This document shows positions 54,540 to 64,000 of a stretch of DNA of 64,000 bases, in pieces. Positions within the stretch are counted from its first letter, which is position 1. Each line of letters opens with the position of its first letter. Source of the stretch: Carya illinoinensis (lineage: Eukaryota > Streptophyta > Magnoliopsida > Fagales > Juglandaceae); assembly GCF_018687715.1 (NCBI RefSeq), contig NC_056764.1:9490501-9554500 (forward strand), read 5' to 3'. A program made the translations under genes and the position numbers. The notes beneath the pieces were generated by a model. It had not been told where the DNA came from. It saw nothing but the letters and a program-made list of their open reading frames with translations, and did no database searches.

Positions 54540-56477
54540 TTAAACCTGTACAAATCCTTTATTACTTACCTCACCATGTTTCGTAGCCGGTGAGAGGACC
54601 TGGATTTCGGAAATGAAGTCAACATAGTGACTCCCACTACTTGATGATGTACAAGCCACTGATCTGCTACGAGGTGATGATCTTCTAACATAACTGGTAA
54701 CAATTTGGTTGATCCCCTTGGTAGTGGTCTTGTCTATGGCCTCGAAGAAGAAAACATGAGGAGCTTCACATGGATCGTTTGAGGGAAGGGGTCGAGTGTT
54801 AAACATGAAGGGAGGCTTAGCCGACTTCTTCCACGGAATAAATGTTTGTAGGGGTCTATGCAGAATGCTTGGTGGGTAAATTTTCTCGTAAATGTAAGCA
54901 GAATAACCCCATGATATGGAGAAAGACCAGTTGTTTTGCTTATGATAGCAGATTGTCTGCTGCAATAGTCGTGACTGATCCGCTTTTGCAGCTTCCATGA
55001 GGTGGTTTAGTGATGCGTAGCGGTTCTTGATGAAAGGGAAAATAGGGTCGACTGCGTCTAGGTGATGAAGCGAAACGGATGGAGACTGCGGGAGAGCTGA
55101 TAGCAGTCCTGAAATGTCACCGTGTAGATCAATCTGTAATGGAAAATATTAATGTTTAGGAGTCGTGAATAAGAAATTCCTGATGTGCCAGTACGTTAAA
55201 TATTATATTGTTGCTGTCTTGCTTATTTTTATTAGTAATTAGTTATTATTTTATACTTTTCTCATTGTTTCATCGCTAGCTGTAATCTTTCACTTTCAAG
55301 TACTTGACCATGGCAAAGAGATTCATGTACGCATTTGCAGAAACTGCTGCTGCATGACAAATGTTTAATAATGAAATACATAAGGGTCACTATCATGGCA
55401 TGAAATAATATATGTTTTCTTAAAAAATAATCATCCATGTTGCTTAATTAAGAAGACTAATGAAGGATGTTCCGCTTGGTTAATTAGTAATTGAGTACTT
55501 CAAATTAAAATGCAAATGTATAAAAGTAGTTGGGAATGAGTTTATACCTGATGAAACCCCTTTTCCTGGGTCAGAGAGACACCCAAATCAGCAATACAGG
55601 ACTGCAAAATATGATCACTCCCATACAAAGTGGGATATCTCTTAATGCAGACATCTAAATTCTTCACAAGCGCCTGTGCCAAAGGATAACTCAAAGCATA
55701 TCCAGCCCCACCAAATGCCATTCCAAAAGAATGATCAAAGTTCGATGACACACACTCTGAATTGGACCCTATATAAAAATACTTATTGTGGTCATATTTG
55801 GCCAAAACCTCAACAAGATTATCCACAAAAAAAACCGTGTCATCATCCGCCATGACATACCATCTAACCCCTTTGTTTACCTCTCGAAACAATTCCAAAA
55901 CTACCCGTGCCATTCGGATTGCATGCGGATCTGGGTGTCCGTTGTATTCTTTGTATCTAGAGGTATCTTGCGAAACTCGAAAAGGAGGAGAAGATGGAGG
56001 CCATTGCTGTAACTGATCTGCAGGAGCTCTATCAAAAAAGACAAATCCCTGTGTTTTGTTAGGCTGCCACCATGCTTCTACGTAGGGTCTTTTATTTTTC
56101 CATGTATTCGCAGAACTCGCTATTCCAAACACAAGGTGGCTAATGTTAGTCTGAGGATCTGCAGTAGAAGATGAAGTACTCCATAATCTGTATCTGAAGT
56201 TTGCCAAGAGCACAGAGGAGCGGCAACACGGATGGATAGAGAGGATAATGTAGAACGAGTATAGGACTATTCCTGAAATAGCTACAGATTTCCATAAATT
56301 TGCTAAAAATTTACTGTATAAAAACCTTGATTTTTTTCGCGCGAATCGCGCTAGACTAGACTTGGAAGCAATCATGAGTAATGAATTCATGGTGAAAAAA
56401 TAAAAAACAATACTTGAAAATAGGATTGCTAAAATGATGAATAGTCGGAAAGAAAACCTTCGGTTCTGAGGGTGCAT
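54540..56477 (-). CDS. DUF604 / fringe-like glycosyltransferase family protein (2 exons)
   Basis: This is a plant protein of the DUF604 family (fringe-related, GT31-like), predicted type II Golgi membrane glycosyltransferase; donor and acceptor are unknown. Exon 1 is 55548-56477, exon 2 is 54540-55133, with GT-AG borders, giving 507 residues, normal for the family. Two hydrophobic segments lie near the N-terminus (about residues 10-33, and 64-80 around SVAISGIVLYSFYIILSI). Then come the domain signatures FGIASSANTW, YVEAWWQPNKT, RWYVMADDDT with the DxD-type metal site, AFGGAGYALS and YGSDHILQSCIADLG. Exon 2 adds DLHGDIS, AADQ-type and CYHKQNNWSFSISWGYSAYI. The last residues (SPATKHGEVSNKGFVQV) are unusual, and a GAGGTAAGT inside them could be a donor to a further exon. 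The strand and start ATG are well supported. Confidence 0.88.
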
Positions 56478-56730
56478 TGGTTTCTGACCTTCGATCGTTA
56501 TATTGATAATTAATATGATTTTTCAGTTGCCTTTTGAAATTTGGTTGTGCAGCTAATAATCACTCAGATTGCGTTTTACATGCAGCGTTGGAATTGCTTT
56601 AACGGCTATAAAGATGGTGTATTTGGGCCATCTCGCATGCATCCAATACTGCTTATCGTCGTGACTCGTGAAGAACACGAGAAAACGTCCCACCTCTGCC
56701 CTGTTGATTGGGCCCCTTATTATACAAAAT
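56478..56730. promoter_or_regulatory. Upstream region of the DUF604 gene
   Basis: 253 bases between the start codon and the next MITE, presumably carrying the 5' UTR and core promoter. I could not place a convincing TATA box. Confidence 0.3.
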
Positions 56731-56957
56731 AAGGCGCCATTGGATTGGATATAGAAATCTTTATCATATTTTATTTTATCTTATTATTATAATTTTTTTT
56801 CAAATTTTTATACAAAATATAATAAACAATTCATCTTTTTCAAATCTCAAAAAAATAATAATATTAAAAAATAATATTTTAACAATATTTTATTCAACTG
56901 TTAACATTCATCTAAAACCATTTCGTATTATTTCACTATCCAAACAACTCATTAGTC
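56731..56957. mobile_element. MITE, GAGATGAGAT family, upstream of the DUF604 gene
   Basis: It runs from GGCGCCATTGGATTGGATAT to TTTCACTATCCAAACAACTC, with inverted GGATTGGATA / TATCCAAAC-type ends and the family's AT-rich blocks. Confidence 0.55.
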
Positions 56958-57002
56958 TTTTTATAGTATTAAAACTATTTTAATTATTACTCTATACTTC
57001 TA

Positions 57003-57180
57003 ATATGTTTTAAGACACACCTCACTTTTTTTATTATTTTTTAATTTTATTCTTCTTAAACTAATTGAATTATTCTACTTATCATCCACATATCACACAT
57101 TTAGTAAGAAAAAATAAATAAATAAATAAGTGTAGTATATTGTGTGTGGTGTATGGAGATAATAAATAGAATTTTTCTAA
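57003..57180. mobile_element. MITE, same family as the inner element at 51476
   Basis: It shares TTCTTAAACTAATTGAATTA, TTATCATCCACATATCACAC and GATAATAAATAGAATTTTTC with 51476-51684. The ends are degraded, so the target duplication is not resolved. Confidence 0.55.
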
Positions 57181-58852
57181 ATCTATTACATAAATAAGTT
57201 ATTCTATTCACAAGTTAGTATGAGAATATACCATCCATATCATTGATGGGATACAATTTAATTTGTAAGATTTAAATTTATAAATTTTTCTTACATATCA
57301 AATCCTTCCACACCGACAATATAAAATGTATATTTTATGCACTGACTTATTAATGTAATTTTTCTAAGTACATAACAAAATGGGCTTGGTCCCAACAATT
57401 ACTTCTATAGCCTCCACTCCATTTAAATAATTGAAAGAGCCTTTAAGAATTTATCTTTGAGAGGTGAAATTTTATTACAATAATATTTATTTGCATATAA
57501 GGTAATGGGTAATAATATCTTTACAATTTCTCCGCCGAACTCTGCTACCCAACCCACATGGCTGCCGGCCTTTTTCTTTTTTATCTTTAATTTGCGACCT
57601 TTTTCTGTATGAGATTCAAGTCGACCAAGAAATGTAAGACAACCGCTACTTCTGAATCCGAGAAGGTATCCAAATAACCCAAGAAAGCCCAAACTCGAGA
57701 AAGATGAGTAATAGAAAAAGCCATTTTCTTTTAGTATTACAACAAGGATGGCGGTTGGAGGAGTGGTTTTGTATTTCCATTGGGTTTCCCATTCTTTTCA
57801 CAAGTTTCTGGTGCGGAATTGTATATGGTAAATTCAAAATAAGTTAATGGTAAATTCAAAACAAGTTTTTTTTATACAATATATTCCTTCCCCACAAATA
57901 AGGATTTATCAATAAAATTAAAGTTTTGTCTTCTTCTTAAAAAACCAAAAAACAAAAGTTAATAAAAAGCTATGTTTTTCTTATTTTTGTGGGTGCCCAA
58001 AAGGCGCCCTTACTTCTTGCGTTTTTTTTTTAAAAAATTTTATGTGGAGTCATTTTTATATACTCTTTACATATTCTACTAATATGATTGTCTGTATCAC
58101 TTTTTTTAAATATAAAATAACCGATTTGACTAAACATAAATAGAATATACAAAGAATATGCAAAAATTACTGTATATCACAAACGACTAGTGTTTATTTA
58201 AATCTCATAGTGCAAAAGGCTGAAAAATATAAAACCATGTGGGCTGTGGGTAGTACCGAGCGATAGTAGAGGAAATATAAGAGTATCATTATCTTTAATG
58301 TACATCATTTATATGCATGATAAAACAAACTTTAGCATTATAAATACAACTTCAGATGACTACTGTACTATCATGAATCTTGATGACTGCTTTACTATAT
58401 GTAGAGCCTAAAATATGTTTCATCTTCAATAATTTTAATATATTATCTTATAATCGTAAATTTATGCTTTGACCCTTCCTGATAAGAAATCTAGCCTCTT
58501 AGAGTTAGCCTCATAAATGCCTTCAGCTCTTGAACCTTGTTTTGTAAGTTGTAAAATGAAGCTGGGCATCTCAAATAGTTTCAAAGCAATAGGATTAAAG
58601 TGAAACCCAAGAAATCTGCATTTCATTGTAATACACATGCAAACAGGGGAGGCGAAGATATATTGAACTGAGGGGAAAATGCAAACACTAGACATGATTA
58701 GAGAAATTCATTGTCAGCCTTAAATTCAGTACGAGTTTCTTGCTGAAACTCATAAAATTACCACCTTTCAACAACAATAAAAATTACAAATATTACACCA
58801 ATCATAACCAAAACAGCCTCAAGGAAGACAGGATCGATCACAAAGTCACGTC
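57181..58852. other. Gene-free spacer and 3' flank of PTAC16
   Basis: AT-rich sequence without recognisable genes. The last 300 bases before 58853 probably hold the PTAC16 3' UTR. Confidence 0.5.
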
Positions 58853-61064
58853 TTAGTCCTCATCAACATATATAGTTTCTTGTGAAAACAGGCCGCCAAA
58901 TACCTTCCTGACTTCTTTCTTGTCCTCAGGCTGTTTGCCTTTTGGCTTAGATTTCTCCTTTGGTTTCAAATCAGGAAGCTTGAATATAGGCTGTTTAACA
59001 ACCGCTTTCATGGCTGGCAAAGACCGAGCCTTGGCCTGTCCCCTAACAGTTGCAAGCTGCACTTTCGGTTTCTCTTCAGGATTTTGAGCTGCGTTTGTGA
59101 GCTGGGAACTAAACTTTTCCCAAGACAGCCCTGCCCCGAAGTCTTTTGCTTTGCTCAGAAGGGTTTCTACTGAAGCTCCAGCAGCTTCTGCCTGCCCTTT
59201 TGCTTCTTGGGCAAGAGTTGCAGCCCGAGCTTCTTGCTCAGATAACTTTTTCACCTCTTCTTCGAGTTTCTTTGTTGCTTCAACTGCTTCTCGAGCTTTC
59301 TCAGCTGCTACCATTGCCTCTTTCTCTGCTTTGGCCTTGGCAAGAGATTCAGCATATGCTTTTCTTCTTCCATCCTCAGGAATGGCACTAAACGCAATTC
59401 ATTCAGCCCCCCAAAACAAAACTCGTATTGTTTTATAGTACTATTTTTTAGACGTATTTGGAACTATTTTCCAGCCAAAAATTGTTTTAAAGTTTACCTG
59501 AAAAGCTCGTCTACACGCTTTGAGGGGGCTGATGGATTTGCAAAAACTTCCACAACCTATATATCCAAATGATCATAATCTTAAATCAACATATCAATGA
59601 ACAAAAATTTTCCCAATTTATTTACCAAACTAAATATGCAAAACAAGACCAAAAAGAAAAAAAAACATCAGCTTGATCGAAAATGTACCTTATTTTCAGT
59701 TACTGCTGTGTTTGAGAACACTCCGGCTACAACAGATGCTATCTTCGACTTGGCTACCTAATTTAAATTTTCGAACATAGACAACAAAAGGAAGATATAT
59801 TAATGCATTGAACCGTATCGATAATTTTACTGCTCGTGAAAAGTTGGATGAAATTTACGATAAAATACAGATATTATCGCATACATTACATTACTTTGTA
59901 GTCGTTTGCACCAGCGCTTCGCTCGGCTGCCACCACAACGTTGTAGGAACTCTCGGGCAAAAAGTCTTCTGTCAGACTCGTCTTCATGAACGTATAGCTG
60001 ACGTCCGTTTCGATGACTTTCTGCAAAAACTCGGGCACGCTCAACGGCTGTGATCGCGAGAAGAAGTTGTTAAAGAAGGTGGAGATGCCATCCAGTACGT
60101 TGTATGTTGATGCACCCCCGGGGCTCTCGTCGTAGATAATAGCCACGTGGCTAACTCCAGCGAGCTGGGCTGCCTGGATTACTTGTAAGGCGTCCAACGT
60201 GGAGACTTCGGATGTGGGACCATTCTCGGCGGAGCCTATCGTGACGACGACCTTGCTAGCGTTTCCAATGGCCTTGGCTATCGATTCAGCATCTTGGAAG
60301 GTGGATTGGACGGCATTAAGGCGTTTCAAGTCTTCGTTTGATATGATCTAAGGTGTTTATACAGTTTTTTACAGGAAAAATCAGCGTGCAGGAGTGCATG
60401 GTAGTAACATTATATCTTTGTAATGGATTAATTTGCAAATCTTATAACAAGTGAAGAAGACTTCCCGAATTCTCTTCTCAACATTTTCATATTTCTTTAC
60501 ATAAATAGCTTACATTTAGACTAAATTAGAAAAAGAGTAATAAAAAAAATCCTACTTCCTCTACTTCTGACTCTGATATTGCTGCTTAAACAGTGCTACG
60601 TATAACCCCTGATATAGCAAAATTATGCTAAAGAAATTAAATACCTTGTATTTGGCAGCAAGACTAGCCAACTCTTGGGCAGAACCGAGCTCCGGCACAC
60701 CAGCCCTGACATTAAAACCTTCGCGCAGCAAAGTCTGCGCAATGCGAATGCCAGCCTGCCCAGTAGCGCCAGCGACAAACACCGTGCCGGGATCCTTACG
60801 TCTTAGGTAACTAAATGACAAGGCCGAAGAAGGGTTACTCACAGCTGGGACCAAAGCCTTGACGTCCGGCACCTTCCCGAAGTTGAAAGAAAAAGGGTTG
60901 CTATTACCCGAACCATCCGGTTGAGTCTCTGCGGAGGACGCGGAGTCGTTACTCTTCCCAAAACTAAGTGAAGGGAAAGGACCAGACTGCTTGGAGAAAA
61001 CTGTGAGCCTCGAGCGCGGCGTTGGGATCAGAAGAAACGAATTGGCCGTGAGGGTTGGAGCCAT
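58853..61064 (-). CDS. PTAC16: PTAC16, plastid transcriptionally active chromosome protein 16 (5 exons)
   Basis: This is a chloroplast protein found in plastid nucleoid/transcriptionally active chromosome preparations and thylakoids. Its exact role is unsettled. Exons are 60645-61064, 59895-60347, 59689-59757, 59498-59556 and 58853-59387, all GT-AG, joining in frame to 511 residues, the expected size. The first about 55 residues are Ser/Thr/Pro/Arg-rich and acidic-poor, like a transit peptide. A Rossmann start VFVAGATGQAGIRIAQTLLR lies at about residues 93-112, followed by an atypical SDR fold (VVTIGSAENG, VSHVAIIYDES). The C-terminal third is an Ala/Glu/Lys-rich coiled coil (KAREAVEATKKLEEEVKKLS), ending in a Lys-rich tail and VFGGLFSQETIYVDED. 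The GxxGxxG dinucleotide loop is kept, but no classical YxxxK is visible. The assignment rests on recognised sequence and architecture. Confidence 0.9.
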
Positions 61065-63596
61065 CGATAAGAGAAAGAGAAGCCGAGGAAGCCCACCCTC
61101 TCCAATTCAAGGGTCGAAATTCTATGTATTTTGTCGAAGCACAGAGTCATGCCTATGGCTATGCCAAGCAAACTTGTTTGGTTGTGATATTATCTGGATT
61201 GGGGAAGTAAGGGAGGCATAGCAAATGAGATTAAGCCACGTAGTGAGGGTTTATCTACTCAGCCAAGACTGACACCAAACGTTCTGGATGGCACACAGCG
61301 ACAGCAGAAAACGACATGGCCACAAGGATTAGTACAGGGAGGGAGGAAGTACTTGGGAGTTTGGGACGGACGTGCTTTGTAGGAGTTTATCCACCACGTT
61401 ACCACAGAATTCAATGCGGATGGCCCACGTAAGCCAGTTCGAAATTCACGAATGGATGTGGTAAAGAAGGGACGAATCGACGGCTCACAACATATGGACC
61501 AATTTTTATTTTTATCAGATTCCGAACAATTTGCCCTGGGAACTTGAATATTTTAAATTCTGTTAGGTGATATAGAAATTCCAGATTAAGTATTAGAATG
61601 AAATATCTTTTTGTCAGTGCATTCAGATGTACCGTTTAAGATTAATATATATTATCCTTTCAAAAAAAAAAAAAAAAGATTAATATATATTAAAAATTTA
61701 TTTATTATTTTTTTTATCATCTTCTCTTTCTTATAATTATAATGTGACATTAAATGATATAATATTATTATATTTTACATATTAACTTATCATTTAATGT
61801 TACATTAATTAAAATAATGAATAATATATATTTATTGATAATTAACAAGACGTGTGTATAAATTAAGTGTATCGTATATGTATTTGTGTGAATATATATA
61901 TGTGTGAATATGTATATAAAAGCAATTATAGGTACATATATTTTTTATATAATATAGATATAGAAGAATTGAATATTTATAAAATGTATATTCGTTGAAA
62001 ACATTAAAAAAAGAAGCCAAGATATTATTGTCAAAAGATAATACTAAAAAAACTACAAACTTGAGTTGAAATAAAAATAAATAAATAAAAATTAAAAAGA
62101 CCCAAGAAATTATTAAAAATAATGAGATTTGAAAAAACGATTGGAAATATTTAAAGTTACAAAAATAATTAAATTGTGTAAATCTCTTTTAGATTTTAAA
62201 TTTATATGACTGACATCTAGATTTGAAATTTACAAAAATACTATCTAAACTCAAGAAATTTACAAATTTCTCATTAAAACAATCCGGAATGGAATGTAAT
62301 CCAAAATTAATTGAAATTGGACAAAATTTGAAACAAAACAGATCGAGAATGTAAAATATACCAAATACACACTGAAAAGATAAATTCCAGCCGATGCAAA
62401 CCATGCCAGGGAACAGGAGTGCGGAAAAATCATGACTATTTTTCTACTAATAGATCACACAAAGCGAATGCACAAAAGACGCAGACACGAGAAATATAGA
62501 TTAACATTCCGTCCTCCACGGGGGAGAAAGAAACCACTGATATCACTGTGCGTGTGTGCCAAACAGCATGTCCTCCACGCCATAATTAAAAAATACTATG
62601 AGATATTTCTTAACTATATTAAAATGAATCATCTGCACAAACCATGGAAGCAAAAGCAACTGCTCATACAAATATTATTACCTATTCCCACACAATTAAT
62701 CCTCATATATGCATATATGATGCCATCTCTGCAGACTTTATAGCAAATATCAACATCAGGACAGGATGAGTCCAAGAGCAATAGCACCATGAAGTATTTC
62801 ACAAAACAAAGTCCAAGCTGCCAACCATACAGAGGTTAAGACAAAGTACAGTGAGAAGGGATCTACCATACGCATGCAAAGAGGATTCCCCTACAAGATA
62901 GAGTTGTTCTTCTTAAAGAGCCCATAAAAGAATGAAAATACTTCACCTGAATTGATGTTCAGAATGTGGATCTGCATATTGTCTGCTCAACCAAATCATC
63001 TAGTTGACATTATTTTCATCTACCAATTGACCAGAAACCCAATTTAGTATCAACTTCAAATTATCGAAAACTGCAGGACCTTCAGGCTAACTTTGGTCTT
63101 ACAATCGCACAAAAAAATAAAATAATAAACAAATAAAGAAAAAGAAAGATTCACTACCAACATAGTTAGATTCCCCTGCAACGTTACTTTGAACCACAAT
63201 TGACACCACTGAATCTTATGGAATGAAAAATTTTGAAATCTAAATCAACATACAAATAAAACTAGCATCCATCACAGCAGAAAGATGATGCCTTGTATCC
63301 AATGACTAAAATATCCTACAAAACATTTCAAGTCCCCAACCAAGGGAAGACAATTATTACCAGAAAATCAAGCAGCAAGTTCTGCATAAAGTTGCACTCA
63401 AGAGAATAGCTCAGGAAATCCTCATTTATCCATTTCCGCTGCCAGCAGTAAACATAAAATACATCAAACAGTAACCAATACCATTTCGAGCATAAACTTC
63501 CTAGCAAGCTTGAAAACATAACGTTCAACAGAAACTAAAGACAAAAAAATGACATAAGAAAAATAGCAGCTTAAGGTTCCAATGGCAGCAAAAATT
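61065..63596. other. Spacer between PTAC16 and the next gene
   Basis: 61065-61400 is moderately GC-rich and probably contains the PTAC16 promoter and 5' UTR. 61560-62180 is very AT-rich with an A run at 61662-61677. 62750-63596 may be the 3' UTR of the next gene. The 103-residue frame at 62432 has no recognisable features. Confidence 0.5.
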
Positions 63597-64000
63597 TTAG
63601 TGACTAATGCCCTTCTTTGCTTTAAGTGATTCGAGAGCCTTCTTCCGTAACTCAATCTCAAGCCTCTTCTGCTCAGACTGCATCTCTTCATCATCGCTTG
63701 GATGAGACTCCCTCCTTGCAGTATGTTCAACCTCAGAACTGTAAACATCATCCTGATTCTTCACTTTCAGCTTCCCCGCACGCCGCTCTTCCCTTCTCCG
63801 ACGCCGTTCGTCACGCCGTCTACGTTTTTCCTCCTTCCGCAGTTTCTTTTCTTCCTTCCTCCTCCTCCTCTTTGCCTCCTTCCTATCCTCCAATTCAGAA
63901 TCGTAACTGTCATCATCATCTAAATCAACCTCCTTCCTATCTGATCTTTTATGCTTTCTCCTTTTCTTATATTCACTTTTGTGTTTATCACTTTTCTCAG
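63597..64000 (-). CDS. C-terminal end of a Lys/Arg-rich nuclear protein (partial)
   Basis: The frame is open from the window edge at 64000 down to the stop at 63597, about 133 residues. It is strongly basic: blocks such as KRRKHKRSDRK, an acidic DLDDDDSYDSE, then long Lys/Arg/Glu repeats (EAKRRRRKEEKKLRKEEKRR), and a final IELRKKALESLKAKKGISH. The composition and ending resemble plant splicing-related proteins such as SRRM1/PWI-domain proteins, but the PWI domain would lie outside the window, so identity is unproven. The charged region is probably a coiled coil or helix with nuclear signals. An intron inside is possible but not needed. Confidence 0.65.
   Translation of the reverse strand, partial: EKSDKHKSEYKKRRKHKRSDRKEVDLDDDDSYDSELEDRKEAKRRRRKEEKKLRKEEKRRRRDERRRRREERRAGKLKVKNQDDVYSSEVEHTARRESHPSDDEEMQSEQKRLEIELRKKALESLKAKKGISH

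Noticed and set aside
55786..56016. Plus-strand frames within the DUF604 exon
   Set aside because: Antisense shadows of a clearly conserved coding exon.
62432..62743. 103-residue frame as a gene
   Set aside because: No motif, atypical composition, and it lies in what may be untranslated sequence of the minus-strand gene.

Overview
This is a window of plant nuclear DNA, almost certainly from a woody dicot. It has AT-rich spacers, GT-AG introns, microsatellites, and plant-specific genes. Those genes are tropinone-reductase-like SDRs, a QALGGH zinc finger with an EAR motif, a DUF604 glycosyltransferase-like protein and plastid PTAC16. The abundant GAGATGAGAT-type MITEs and the gene content would suit Fagales such as walnut or hickory, but that is inference. 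Nothing bacterial or organellar is present.

Layout. 1-2962: two head-to-tail Helitron 3' parts with decayed RPA70-like coding sequence. 3198-27360: three intact five-exon tropinone-reductase-like genes on the minus strand (A 3198-7186, B 13560-16195, C 25433-27360), plus a broken exon-3 copy at 8357-8680. The array is spread apart by two related non-autonomous gypsy-type LTR elements (about 8838-12110 and 17592-22760). Each of these carries a nested copy of one TIR-ended repeat family. 27361-34066: MITEs, a LINE remnant (29275-30720), an LTR-like stretch and a tandem repeat split by a nested insertion. 34067-39113: a structurally complete but mutated Copia element with 220-bp LTRs and a perfect 5-bp target duplication. 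39114-47690: gene-poor, with an inverted-repeat MITE, a compact Helitron with both termini (44472-45419) and a tRNA-derived SINE.

47694-48308: an intronless C2H2 zinc-finger repressor candidate. 48309-54539: spacer with a MITE nested inside another MITE (51366-51791), an inverted repeat around an LTR-like segment and a purine-rich tract. 54540-56477: a two-exon DUF604 gene on the minus strand. 58853-61064: PTAC16, five exons, minus strand. 63597-64000: the C-terminal end of a Lys/Arg-rich nuclear protein gene that runs off the window.

The three SDR genes are recent local paralogues: their three middle exons have identical lengths (208, 217 and 107 bp). They probably act on related carbonyl or alcohol substrates with NADPH. 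The other genes appear functionally unrelated to them. I see no convincing new multi-gene system. The most interesting signals are structural: the Helitron copies and the nested, dateable transposon insertions.
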